From a virus: 22,098 bases of DNA. The stretch covers positions 1 through 22,098 of the IMG/VR virus record IMGVR_UViG_3300017917_003957, one strand, 5' to 3'. Below, piece after piece: positions 1 through 8,326 of this stretch. The translations under genes and the position numbers were made by a program. The notes beneath the pieces were generated by a model. The model was not told where the DNA came from, searched no databases, and saw only the letters and a program-made list of their open reading frames with translations. Position 1 is the first letter of the stretch, and every line of letters begins with the position of its first letter.

Positions 1-1
1 A

Positions 2-868
2 AGACCTGACATAAACATCGAGTTTACCGCTACATTTGCTAACCCTACAAACTTCGGTTGGTCTATTATCAATGCCGCAAATAATACATTTACTGTTAGA
101 TTTAGCGTGTTAACCGTAGACAATACAACAGGAACTTACACTGCTCCTGTTGTTGTAACCTCTTTAGGTGGAGTTGGTATCACGGCCACTGTGGTTGTGT
201 CTAATACAGTTGAAGTCGACATTGACTATACAAAATTTCAAAACTACGGAACATGGGTTAGTGCCGCTGCCCCGTATAATTCCGTTATAGGAATTAGTTA
301 CGATAAAATTGATAACAAGAGATATCTAACAATTGGTGTAGGAACTGGAGGAGACAATACAGCCGTTTATGGATTCGGCGGTCAAGTCTTTACTGCCACA
401 TCTACACTAGGTATATTGGCCACATCTACAGACTTAGATTATTCAGGCTGGTCTACTGTTTATAGATTCCCATTAGAAAATAGCGAACAACGCCTACTGT
501 CGGGGGCAAAAGATTTAGATGGTAATTATTTTTATAAAGTAAAGACCACCGAAGGCATTAACTATGAACAGTATTTTGGTTCAGAAGGATCTAAAGAATC
601 TATGTTCATTATCGATTCAGATGGTCTAGGTAATGTTAACATTGGCCTAACACACCTAAGAGAATTGTCAGGCGATGATGTCTTAGATAGAACACTTAGA
701 AATCTAACCAGAGCATTCTACTACTATTCAGATGTTGATGAACCGGGTCGCTATTATCAATTAGCATCCGGTCCAATATTAGATCAAACAGTCACTGAAC
801 TGTTTATTGGATTCGACAGTGTTGGTAACAAACAAACCAGTATCGTTCCCTTACCCAAGAGTTTTTAA
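2..868 (+). CDS. Structural/adhesin-like protein, C-terminal part (5' truncated)
   Basis: The reading frame is open from base 2 to the TAA at 866-868, so this is the C-terminal 288 residues of a longer protein. The GTG at 107 is only an internal codon. The visible part begins with beta-rich, Thr/Asn/Val-rich sequence of the kind found in phage tail and baseplate appendage proteins. A more globular section with many Tyr, Asp and Gly follows (for example YGFGGQVF and RAFYYYSD). There is no signal peptide, membrane segment or enzyme motif. It lies directly before the glycan-gene cluster, with a 15-base gap, and codes on the same strand as the fibre gene further right. A virion fibre or adhesin is the best guess from composition and position. 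No specific family is recognised. Confidence 0.6.
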   Translation, partial: RPDINIEFTATFANPTNFGWSIINAANNTFTVRFSVLTVDNTTGTYTAPVVVTSLGGVGITATVVVSNTVEVDIDYTKFQNYGTWVSAAAPYNSVIGISYDKIDNKRYLTIGVGTGGDNTAVYGFGGQVFTATSTLGILATSTDLDYSGWSTVYRFPLENSEQRLLSGAKDLDGNYFYKVKTTEGINYEQYFGSEGSKESMFIIDSDGLGNVNIGLTHLRELSGDDVLDRTLRNLTRAFYYYSDVDEPGRYYQLASGPILDQTVTELFIGFDSVGNKQTSIVPLPKSF

Positions 869-871
869 ATA
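865..871 (+). promoter_or_regulatory. Late-promoter-like TTAAATA before the glycan cluster
   Basis: TTAAATA overlaps the stop codon of the preceding gene and ends 12 bases before the ATG at 884. It is a one-base variant of the T4 late -10 core (TATAAATA). No Shine-Dalgarno sequence is visible between it and the ATG. AT-rich sequence makes chance matches likely, so this call rests mainly on the same arrangement recurring elsewhere in the window. Confidence 0.35.
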
Positions 872-883
872 ATTACTGTTATC

Positions 884-2644
884 ATGCTGTTTGATAACAT
901 ACCCATCATCGATCCCGAACGAGTAAAATCTATTGAGTATACCGGAAACGGAGATACCTACGATCAAGAGCTTTTTAAATTAGGAAAAGGCCTCGATCAG
1001 TTTGTTGTGCTCAATCCAGTTGCTCCTAGGTCTTGCCTAAATTCAATTAAAAAGATTCCATCGACAGACAAATGTGTTGTATGGCATTATAATTCAGATT
1101 GGATAGCTAAACTTTTTACAAAAAATTGGCAGTTAAACAATTATCTTTTTGTACAAATTGATGTTCCTTTATTTTGGAATCCTTACCTTCCTAAATTAAA
1201 AGTTGATATGAAAGAACTGATGCCTCCTTTGTGGGCACTGGACAAAGTCACTGCTTGGAGCATCGATGACAATTATAGTCCATCTCCGGATACTTGGTTG
1301 GTAAAATTTGTCCCCGAAGGAGTCAATGAAAAGATGGCCGAGTGGTTGTGGTTAGGAGCAATCACACCTGAGTTTGTATTCAAGCAGAATAACGATCTAC
1401 CCAAGCTAAATTTTGATATAGACTATGTTATCCCATGGCACGACCTGGCCTATGTACACACATGGTATCTAGATAAAGAAGTTGGGGATGATCGAGTGTG
1501 GGCATTCAAAATTATTCCTTCTGCCGAAACCATCGGCGAAAAAGATATGGGCACAGTTGAAATCATATCTGACTATACAGTTGAACATAATCCTGACTTA
1601 CCGAAACTGATACCCAATATTGATTATCAAATTCCTTGGTATGATTTTAAGTATGCTCATGTATGGTATCTAGACGAAGCAATTGCTGGGGAAAGAGTAT
1701 GGGCATTCAAAATTATCCCATCCGATGATATTGTAGGCGAAAAGGATATGGGGACAATAGTTCCTCAATTCAAAGTTGAGCAGAACTCAAGTTTACCTCG
1801 TCTTGAGTTTAAAATTGATTATGATATTCCATGGCACGATCTGGCCTACGAACATGTATGGTATTTGAATAAGAAAATAAACAGAAAAAAGATTTGGGCA
1901 GTTAAAGTTACACCGTCAGCAGAAATTAAAGGTGTAAAAGAAATGGGCACAATTGAACCATTAATACCCGATCAGCTAGACGTTATTTTTATCAGCTACT
2001 TTGAGCCCAACGCAGAAGAAAATTGGCAACGTGTTTTAGAAAAAGCACCTTGGGCTAAACGTGTCGACGGAGTTGAAGGAATTTTTGCTGCACATAAAGA
2101 AGCCGCACAAATTTCTGAAACGGACATGTTCTATGTAGTAGACGGTGATGCATGGCTAGTTGACGATTTTAATTTTGAATTTCAACCTACTCTTTTTGAT
2201 CGAGACTGTGCTTATGTATGGTCTAGTATAAATCCTGTTAATGGATTAATATATCAGAACGGCGGTGTTAAACTATTCAACAAAGAGATTATCTTAAATC
2301 AACGTACATGGAAAACCTTAGACATGTTCACCGGAATCATGCCTAAGATCAAATCTGAAGAGAAAGTTAGTTGTGTGGCAAAATTTAATGTAGATGAATT
2401 TAGCACATGGCGCAGTGCATTTAGGGAATCTGTAAAGTTATACACAATCAATCAAATGAATAGATTGAATACTTGGATGACAAAAGGTAAATCTAAACCA
2501 TTCGGACAGTATGCAATTGATGGTGCAAAAGAAGGATTTAATTTTGCACGAACTAACAAGAATAATCTAAAAGAACTACAAAAGATCAATGATCGCAAAT
2601 GGTTATTGGATAATTTTCAACAGTTTTATCAAAAAGATAAGTAA
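884..2644 (+). CDS. Glycosyltransferase-like protein with tandem ~67-residue repeats
   Basis: A 586-residue cytosolic protein. The C-terminal part (about residues 365-586) looks like a GT-A-type glycosyltransferase domain: a beta-strand start (DVIFISYFEPN), then FYVVDGDAWLV with a DxD-like Asp420-Gly-Asp422 of the kind that binds a metal and sugar nucleotide, then a stretch around INPVNGLIYQNGGVKLF. Between residues about 102 and 358 are three clear repeats starting LPKL or LPRL at residues 172, 239 and 304, with IDYxIPWxD, WYLxxxI, WAFKIIPSAE and EKDMGT blocks. A degenerate fourth copy starts at residue 102. The first 100 residues are unassigned. It heads the carbohydrate cluster, 25 bases before a radical SAM gene. 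Sugar donor and acceptor are unknown. The glycosyltransferase call is inferred from fold-like motifs and context. Confidence 0.6.
   Translation: MLFDNIPIIDPERVKSIEYTGNGDTYDQELFKLGKGLDQFVVLNPVAPRSCLNSIKKIPSTDKCVVWHYNSDWIAKLFTKNWQLNNYLFVQIDVPLFWNPYLPKLKVDMKELMPPLWALDKVTAWSIDDNYSPSPDTWLVKFVPEGVNEKMAEWLWLGAITPEFVFKQNNDLPKLNFDIDYVIPWHDLAYVHTWYLDKEVGDDRVWAFKIIPSAETIGEKDMGTVEIISDYTVEHNPDLPKLIPNIDYQIPWYDFKYAHVWYLDEAIAGERVWAFKIIPSDDIVGEKDMGTIVPQFKVEQNSSLPRLEFKIDYDIPWHDLAYEHVWYLNKKINRKKIWAVKVTPSAEIKGVKEMGTIEPLIPDQLDVIFISYFEPNAEENWQRVLEKAPWAKRVDGVEGIFAAHKEAAQISETDMFYVVDGDAWLVDDFNFEFQPTLFDRDCAYVWSSINPVNGLIYQNGGVKLFNKEIILNQRTWKTLDMFTGIMPKIKSEEKVSCVAKFNVDEFSTWRSAFRESVKLYTINQMNRLNTWMTKGKSKPFGQYAIDGAKEGFNFARTNKNNLKELQKINDRKWLLDNFQQFYQKDK
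1187..1960 (+). repeat. Four in-frame ~65-70 codon repeats inside the glycosyltransferase-like gene
   Basis: Repeat starts (the Leu of LPKL/LPRL) lie at 1187 (degenerate), 1397, 1598 and 1793, so periods are 70, 67 and 65 codons. The last three share the blocks IDYxIPWxD, HxWYL, (V/I)WAxK(I/V)xPS and K(D/E)MGT. DNA similarity is clear but diverged (for example cccatggcacgacctggcc against ccatggcacgatctggcc), which indicates old duplications and not a slippage artefact. Confidence 0.8.
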
Positions 2645-2669
2645 TTAACTACCAATATAATAAAACCCT

Positions 2670-4058
2670 ATGAGTCAAGAAACTGAACGAATTCGTAAAG
2701 TTATTCAAATAACAAATGAAATAAGTCCTACATTCTGTCTGGCTAAATGGCAGCATGTAACAATGTATATGAATACTGGACAAACTCATAGTTGCTATCA
2801 CCCACGACCTCATGAGATTCCTTTAGAAGAACTAAAAGACAATCCTAGTGCATTACATAATACCATAGAAAAGAAAAAAGAACGCGAGTTAATGTTAAAG
2901 GGCGAAAAGCCATCCGGATGCCAGTATTGTTGGAACATTGAAAGTCTAAGCCCAGATCACATCAGCGACAGGCACATTAGAAATGCTGGAATTTACTATC
3001 CCGAAGTTCTAGAAGAAGTAAAGAATAATAGCTGGGACTATAATGTAAATCCTTCTTACATCGAAATAAGTTTCAGTAACGAGTGCAATTTTAAATGTGG
3101 GTACTGTCATCCAAAGTATTCTAGCAGTTATTTCAGCGAGATCAGACAGCACGGTCCTTATCAAAATGTACAGAATCACGGGAATCATATTGACTGGTTT
3201 ACCATTTATCCCGAAGAAAATAATCCGTGGATTGACGCTTGGTGGAAATGGTGGCCCGAGATGTCGAAAACTCTGCAAATTTTAAGAATCACTGGCGGCG
3301 AACCCCTAATGCACAGAAGCACATGGAAGCTTCTTAAAATTTTAAAAGAAAGTCCAATGCCACAATTGGAATTAAATTTTAACAGTAACCTTGGCGTAAA
3401 GAATGCCATGGTTGATAAATTTGTCGGCGAGCTAAAATATCTTATTGATAATAAATGTATCAAACGTTTTAAACTTTATACTAGTATTGATGCATGGGGC
3501 GAACGTGCGGAATATATTAGAACAGGTTTAGATTTAAAGATATGGGAAAAGAATCTCGACACTTACATAAAGACTATAGGTCTTCCTGTAAGTTTTATGA
3601 TTACCTTTAATATTTTTTCTGTCACAACATTTAAAGATCTACTTGCTAAGATTTTAGAATTTCGAAAAAAATATAACAGATATAAGGTAGTTTCTACAAA
3701 TAAAGATCAGTTTCGAATTATTCAATTTGACGTTCCGTATCTTAAAGAACCTTTGCAGTATGACATTAATTTGTTGCCCAAGGACGAATTCTTACCCTAT
3801 ATGAGAGATAGTTTACAGTTTATCAAAGACAATATTCAGGACGACGATCCAACTAAATTCAGTGAACTAGAGTACGAAAGATTCCGTCGAGTTGTTGATT
3901 ATATGGAAACTACTCACTACGATGAAGCAAAGGTAAGAGAAGGACGTAAAGATTTTTATACTTGGTTTACTCAGTATGATCAAAGACGAAATGTTAATCT
4001 TTTAGAAACTTTTCCTGAAATGCAAAACTTTTTTGAATTGTGTAAAAATACAAAATAA
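2670..4058 (+). CDS. Radical SAM protein with N-terminal twitch-type Cys domain (copy 1)
   Basis: A 462-residue radical SAM enzyme. The core cluster motif is Cys139-x3-Cys143-x2-Cys146 (ECNFKCGYC), and the SAM-binding GGEP is at 209-212 (ITGGEPLM). Before the core are four conserved cysteines, Cys23 (FCLAKW), Cys42 (HSCYHP) and Cys84-x2-Cys87 (CQYC). Their spacing is the same in the second copy at 10288-11733, so they probably bind an auxiliary Fe-S cluster. This layout matches the radical SAM family described with an N-terminal twitch domain, common in aquatic phages. Its reaction is unknown; the neighbours suggest sugar or protein-side-chain modification. It is 2 bases from the following oxygenase gene. 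No Shine-Dalgarno is obvious, but a TATAAT sits at 2656-2661 close to the ATG. The family call is firm; the substrate is open. Confidence 0.88.
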   Translation: MSQETERIRKVIQITNEISPTFCLAKWQHVTMYMNTGQTHSCYHPRPHEIPLEELKDNPSALHNTIEKKKERELMLKGEKPSGCQYCWNIESLSPDHISDRHIRNAGIYYPEVLEEVKNNSWDYNVNPSYIEISFSNECNFKCGYCHPKYSSSYFSEIRQHGPYQNVQNHGNHIDWFTIYPEENNPWIDAWWKWWPEMSKTLQILRITGGEPLMHRSTWKLLKILKESPMPQLELNFNSNLGVKNAMVDKFVGELKYLIDNKCIKRFKLYTSIDAWGERAEYIRTGLDLKIWEKNLDTYIKTIGLPVSFMITFNIFSVTTFKDLLAKILEFRKKYNRYKVVSTNKDQFRIIQFDVPYLKEPLQYDINLLPKDEFLPYMRDSLQFIKDNIQDDDPTKFSELEYERFRRVVDYMETTHYDEAKVREGRKDFYTWFTQYDQRRNVNLLETFPEMQNFFELCKNTK

Positions 4059-4060
4059 AC

Positions 4061-4792
4061 ATGGAAAAGCTAGACGATTTTTTTACAAAGAATATTTTTG
4101 ATACGGCTGAAGACTACCTATCTGCCCAGCCTGGTCCTATGGGGGTGATTGACAATTTTTTGCCCAACGATGTCGCTCTAGCTCTTCACAACGAAATGAA
4201 TACAGTTCCTGACGAACACTGGAAAACTTTTACCAGGAACGGCAGTCACATGATGGAGTTGAACAAACTGCATCTAACACCATTGGCATTTCAATTGGTA
4301 AATTATCTGCACAGCTCTTATGTGCTAGATCAACTATGTAAGTTAACTGGATTTTCTAGTTTGATTCCAGATCCTTATCTGGTAGGCGCCGGATACAGCA
4401 AATCTTTTCACGGTGACACGTTAAAATTGCACACAGATTTTAACTGGAATGATCAGCTAAGACTTCACAGGGCCTGTTCGATTATTCTATATCTAACACC
4501 AGATTGGGATCCAGCCTGGCATGGGGGACTCGACTTTTACGATCAGAAAAGAAAAGAAGTAGTAACCCATGTAGATTGCCTGTTCAACAGGTGCCTAATA
4601 TGGAATTACCACAAATATGGATGGCACGGCCATCTTAAACCATTGAACTGTCCACCGAACATTTTTCGAAGCACTTTTAGATTGTTTTATTATTACAGTA
4701 ATTCAAGCTACAATCCTGACGATCTTCCTCATCGTAGTCAGTATTGGATCAACGATGACGGATTACCAACAGACAAGAAAGAATATAAATGA
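4061..4792 (+). CDS. 2-oxoglutarate/Fe(II)-dependent oxygenase (prolyl-hydroxylase-like)
   Basis: A 243-residue soluble enzyme of the double-stranded beta-helix oxygenase type. The iron site can be read as His124-Thr-Asp126 (LHTDFNW) with a distal His at 189 or 191 (GWHGHLKPL). Arg207 in STFRLFYYYS is the expected 2-oxoglutarate carboxylate ligand. YLTPDW followed by WHGGLDFYD is the usual strand between them in prolyl-4-hydroxylase-like members. Such enzymes hydroxylate side chains or small molecules using O2, Fe(II) and 2-oxoglutarate. Here the target could be a sugar, a lipid-linked intermediate or a virion protein. The stop codon overlaps the next ATG (ATGA), indicating translational coupling. 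The family call is secure from the motif spacing; the substrate cannot be read. Confidence 0.85.
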   Translation: MEKLDDFFTKNIFDTAEDYLSAQPGPMGVIDNFLPNDVALALHNEMNTVPDEHWKTFTRNGSHMMELNKLHLTPLAFQLVNYLHSSYVLDQLCKLTGFSSLIPDPYLVGAGYSKSFHGDTLKLHTDFNWNDQLRLHRACSIILYLTPDWDPAWHGGLDFYDQKRKEVVTHVDCLFNRCLIWNYHKYGWHGHLKPLNCPPNIFRSTFRLFYYYSNSSYNPDDLPHRSQYWINDDGLPTDKKEYK

Positions 4793-5958
4793 TTTACACA
4801 ATGACCAATGCTCATCATGGACTGTTTGATAGAGCTAAATTTAGACCATTAGAAGAAGCTGAATTCTCTCCTGGTAATACATATTGGTACGACCAACATG
4901 ACGCTGCGGTAAGAGATATTACCTTTGATTTGTTTCTAACGGAGGAGCATTTTAGACATTTATCAAATGATCCTACTTCAAAAATATTGATTTTTTACGG
5001 TGATGAATACTACAATATTATAGAACTAAAATGCTGGGTAGATACTTGTAAAAAGTGGAATATTCGTCCGGAGCAATTGTATGTTATGTGCTTAGACCAT
5101 AATTGGGTGCAGTGGACATTGGATGCATTAAAGAAACTAGATTTTGAAGGAATTAATATTCAAGAATATAATTTATTAATGAATCGAGTACAACCTCAAG
5201 AGGATAAACCGATTGATAAAAGATTTAGCGTTCTTAGTCGAAACTATAGTTCGTGGCGGTTGTCTCTATACATTCAGCTGTTAAAGACAGGATCGTTAGA
5301 AGAACATTTTAATTATACTTTTAATAATATTAATCCTTATCAGAACACCGTTTTTGATTTAGAGCACATTAGAAAGGATCTCAGTGATCTCAAAATTACA
5401 GAAACTGAGCAGGTAACACAATGGTTTACCGGTATCCCTTATGCCACAAAAGAAAATGTTTTAGAAAAATTAGCCAGCGAAGTTTATGATTTAATTTTGA
5501 CATCGGGTATAAATTTAATTGTTGAGTCTCATTTTGATCCATTCTGGACAGCTCATGGGCATAGAGGTTACGATCCTCAAGTATTCAGTCCGGCATTTCC
5601 AACTGAAAAAACTTATAAACCTATAGCTTGTAAAAGACCGTTTATTGCAGTTACCACTCCATATTTTTTACAAGAATTTAAAAATCTAGGATACAAGACC
5701 TTTCATCCCTACATTGACGAAACATATGATACAATCAAAGACGATTCGCAAAGAATGCAGGCAATTGTTAAAGAAGTACAGCGATTAAGTTCTCTATCAC
5801 GAGATGAATTTTTAGAACTGTTAGAAAACTGCAAAGAGATTACAGAGCACAATTTTAAGATTATGGAAAAAAATAAGGAGAAATTTTTACTTACAGAAAA
5901 ATTTCAATGGGTTGATCAGTACCTAGCAAAAGATACAGTTCCGCCACCGGTTCTTTGA
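4789..5958 (+). CDS. GT-B-like glycosyltransferase candidate, paralogue of the gene at 6967
   Basis: 389 residues, with no signal peptide or membrane segment. The C-terminal half shares a clear block with the protein at 6967-8325: EKT(Y/F)KPIA around Glu273-Lys274, then GYKTFHP(Y/F)I(D/N)E(T/S)YD and (T/L)EHNFK. A Glu-rich site preceding a Lys and a Gly/Pro-rich loop resembles the nucleotide-sugar pocket of GT-B enzymes such as fucosyltransferase-like families. The middle block SVLSRNYSSWRLSLY parallels KRTRVHRLWFFK in the paralogue. The N-terminal third looks Rossmann-like (ILIFYGDEYYN, LYVMCLDHNW). The start overlaps the upstream stop as ATGA; an in-frame ATG at 4801 is an alternative. Function is inferred from fold-like motifs and neighbours; it might instead be a non-catalytic phage-specific family. 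Confidence 0.5.
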   Translation: MIYTMTNAHHGLFDRAKFRPLEEAEFSPGNTYWYDQHDAAVRDITFDLFLTEEHFRHLSNDPTSKILIFYGDEYYNIIELKCWVDTCKKWNIRPEQLYVMCLDHNWVQWTLDALKKLDFEGINIQEYNLLMNRVQPQEDKPIDKRFSVLSRNYSSWRLSLYIQLLKTGSLEEHFNYTFNNINPYQNTVFDLEHIRKDLSDLKITETEQVTQWFTGIPYATKENVLEKLASEVYDLILTSGINLIVESHFDPFWTAHGHRGYDPQVFSPAFPTEKTYKPIACKRPFIAVTTPYFLQEFKNLGYKTFHPYIDETYDTIKDDSQRMQAIVKEVQRLSSLSRDEFLELLENCKEITEHNFKIMEKNKEKFLLTEKFQWVDQYLAKDTVPPPVL

Positions 5959-5968
5959 GGAAGAAAAT

Positions 5969-6970
5969 ATGAAAATATTAATTACAGGAGTAGCCGGTTT
6001 TTTAGGTAGTCATCTAGCAGATAGGATGTTAGCTCTAGGTCATACTGTCAAAGGTTGTGACAACATGACTGGCGGCTATCTCGATAATGTTCCACCTGGT
6101 GTTGATTTCAAACAGGGAGACTGTTGCGATCTAGACTTTATGGTAGAAATGACAAAAGACTGTGACATCGTCTACCATGCTGCTGCTACCCCGCATGAAG
6201 GTCTCAGCGTTTTTAGCCCCTATCTAATAACCAAGAGCATTTTTCAGGCCAGTGTTAGTACAATTAGTGCCGCAATACAAAACAAGGTAAAGCGATTTGT
6301 ATATTGTTCTAGTATGGCTCGATATGGAAATCAAGAATTTCCTTTTAAGGAAACGCAGCGTCCTGATCCTATTGATCCGTATGGCATAGCAAAGGTAGCT
6401 GGAGAAGATGTGCTTAAATCATTGGCACCTATGAACAATATGGAGTGGGTTATTGCAGTACCACATAATATTGTAGGTCCTCGACAACGCTATGATGATC
6501 CTTTTAGGAATGTCATGAGTATTATGATTAATAGAGTGCTTCAGGGTAATCCTCCGATAGTCTACGGTGACGGAAATCAAAAACGATGTTTTAGCTATGT
6601 AGACGACTGTGTATATTGTTTAGAAAAATTAGCACTTGATCCTAATATTAAAAATGATATCTTCAATATCGGTCCAGACGAGGAATTTGTTACCATAGGT
6701 CATTTAGCTAACATAATTATAGAAGAATTAAAGTTTGACGGTAAGCCTATTTTTGTAGCAGAAAGGCCAAAAGAAATTAAGTTTGCCACTTGTGATGCAA
6801 CTAAGGCTAGAAATATGTTAGGATATAAAACATCTACTAGTCTAATTGACAGCGTTAAATCAACAATAGAATATATAAAATCTCGAGGAGTTAAGCCTTT
6901 TGATTATTGCTACCCATTAGAGATTGTTAATGAACATACACCAAAAACTTGGTCAGAAAGGTTAATATGA
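5969..6970 (+). CDS. NAD-dependent sugar-nucleotide epimerase/dehydratase (extended SDR)
   Basis: A complete 333-residue extended short-chain dehydrogenase of the GalE/UDP-sugar epimerase group. The NAD-binding Gly7-x2-Gly10-x2-Gly13 motif (GVAGFLGSHL) is at the N-terminus. The catalytic residues are Ser114/115 (YCSSMARYG) and Tyr138-x3-Lys142 (DPYGIAKVAGE). HNIVGPRQRYDDPF and the VYGDGNQKRCFSYVDD block are the usual substrate-side motifs. It probably acts on a UDP-, dTDP- or GDP-sugar in the cytoplasm, supplying a modified donor for the flanking glycosyltransferase-like proteins. The exact sugar cannot be fixed. It has a good ribosome binding site (GAGGAAG) 6-8 bases before the ATG, unusual in this cluster. 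Its stop overlaps the next ATG (ATGA). Confidence 0.9.
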   Translation: MKILITGVAGFLGSHLADRMLALGHTVKGCDNMTGGYLDNVPPGVDFKQGDCCDLDFMVEMTKDCDIVYHAAATPHEGLSVFSPYLITKSIFQASVSTISAAIQNKVKRFVYCSSMARYGNQEFPFKETQRPDPIDPYGIAKVAGEDVLKSLAPMNNMEWVIAVPHNIVGPRQRYDDPFRNVMSIMINRVLQGNPPIVYGDGNQKRCFSYVDDCVYCLEKLALDPNIKNDIFNIGPDEEFVTIGHLANIIIEELKFDGKPIFVAERPKEIKFATCDATKARNMLGYKTSTSLIDSVKSTIEYIKSRGVKPFDYCYPLEIVNEHTPKTWSERLI

Positions 6971-8325
6971 TTAATTTTGTTTACGAAAACCCTGAAGAAT
7001 GGTTAAATCTTACTTCTTGCAAAGACATTAATACTTCCGGAATTGGTAGAGTAACTATCAGTCCGGTTTGTAACACAATTGCTCGTCTTATAAAATATAA
7101 GAGATATGAAAATCTGCAGAACAGCTTAAGAGTTGTATCAACTCCACCTGAAAATGAAAAATACATTGTTCCAGTCGGAGTAGCTCATAGCCCTTATGAC
7201 TGGTGCGGCCCTGATCAGTTCGGAAATGGCGGCGATGATGCAAAACCTAATAAGAAAAGTCTATTTGCATTTATTTCAGAAACTCTTCTGAAAGATATGC
7301 AGGAAGGTCGAGCCTATCTGCTAATTGATCAAACACACGAAGGTTATCAGACTGATTGGTTGTGGCAGTGGTTTCATAACAATTGCACTCAATATCAAAT
7401 AGATCCAAGACAGATTATCTATTTGACTGGTAATATGGACGCAGAAAAACAATATAAAAGTTGGGCTGATTCTCATAACTTAATTTCTAGAATGCTAGTA
7501 GGAGCCAACGCACACTTTGAATTAGTCATTTACGAAGTTGCAAAATACTATAACCATCCAACTTTTCATCTAAAGTTTATGCCAGGTCCTAAGGATGTTC
7601 CTGACTTCAAGACTCACCTTGATTATAAGATGAAAGATCTTTCGCGTATTTCGATGTTTAATATTTTGCAAAAAAGAACTAGGGTGCATCGCTTATGGTT
7701 CTTCAAACATCTATATGAAGCAGGTCTGATAGAAAATAACATCGTTACAATGAATAAGTTTGAATTTGATCAAACATACTATGAAAACCGTCAGATGTTA
7801 GAAGAAGAAGTAGAAGAATTGAATAGTATATTGCCATTGATGCCTAAAGAGCATCCCGGTAATGCAAATAACGATAATTTTGTATCATCAGATGGGGGCA
7901 ATTATATTCTAACTCTTAATGAACAGACAATGCTAGATAGTTGGTGTACAACAATCAGTGAAGCCAGTTACGGTGATCATGATAATACCTGTTTTATCAG
8001 CGAAAAAACCTTTAAACCAATTGCCGGTTATCATCCTTTTATTATGCTAGGTAGTAAGGGTAGTTTAAAGAATCTTCAAGATATGGGATATAAAACCTTT
8101 CATCCATTTATTAATGAATCGTACGATGAATTATCATCGTGGCCCCGAATGAGGGCAGTAACTAACGAAATGGTTAGATTGAATAAAATGACAGACGATG
8201 AACGGTTAGAATGGTTTAAGAGTGTTGAACCAATACTCGAGCATAACTTTAAGGTTCTTCACCGCCGCGGCGAAACTTATCCACTTACCTTTATTAACTT
8301 TATAAAAGCTCATCTCGATCAATAA
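6967..8325 (+). CDS. GT-B-like glycosyltransferase candidate, larger paralogue
   Basis: 452 residues from the ATG at 6967, which overlaps the epimerase stop as ATGA and has AGAAAGG just upstream. A TTG 18 bases earlier is a less likely start. The C-terminal block from Glu346-Lys347 (SEKTFKPIAGYHPFIM), through GYKTFHPFINESYD to LEHNFK, is shared with the protein at 4789-5958. The preceding ISEASYGD places another Glu before it, as in GT-B donor sites. The N-terminal half holds a Rossmann-like section (AYLLIDQTHEGYQ, IIYLTGNMDAEKQY) and the block RTRVHRLWFFKHLYEAGL. Together with its paralogue and the epimerase between them it probably forms part of one glycan pathway. Enzyme class is inferred, not proved. 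Confidence 0.5.
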   Translation: MINFVYENPEEWLNLTSCKDINTSGIGRVTISPVCNTIARLIKYKRYENLQNSLRVVSTPPENEKYIVPVGVAHSPYDWCGPDQFGNGGDDAKPNKKSLFAFISETLLKDMQEGRAYLLIDQTHEGYQTDWLWQWFHNNCTQYQIDPRQIIYLTGNMDAEKQYKSWADSHNLISRMLVGANAHFELVIYEVAKYYNHPTFHLKFMPGPKDVPDFKTHLDYKMKDLSRISMFNILQKRTRVHRLWFFKHLYEAGLIENNIVTMNKFEFDQTYYENRQMLEEEVEELNSILPLMPKEHPGNANNDNFVSSDGGNYILTLNEQTMLDSWCTTISEASYGDHDNTCFISEKTFKPIAGYHPFIMLGSKGSLKNLQDMGYKTFHPFINESYDELSSWPRMRAVTNEMVRLNKMTDDERLEWFKSVEPILEHNFKVLHRRGETYPLTFINFIKAHLDQ

Positions 8326-8326
8326 A

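Noticed and set aside
2656-2661. TATAAT close to the first radical SAM ATG as a real promoter
   Set aside because: There is no convincing -35 and the region is AT-rich; noted only in the gene entry.
6949-6966. TTG start for the larger GT-B-like gene
   Set aside because: ATG 6967 overlaps the epimerase stop as ATGA and has AGAAAGG upstream, the usual arrangement in this cluster.
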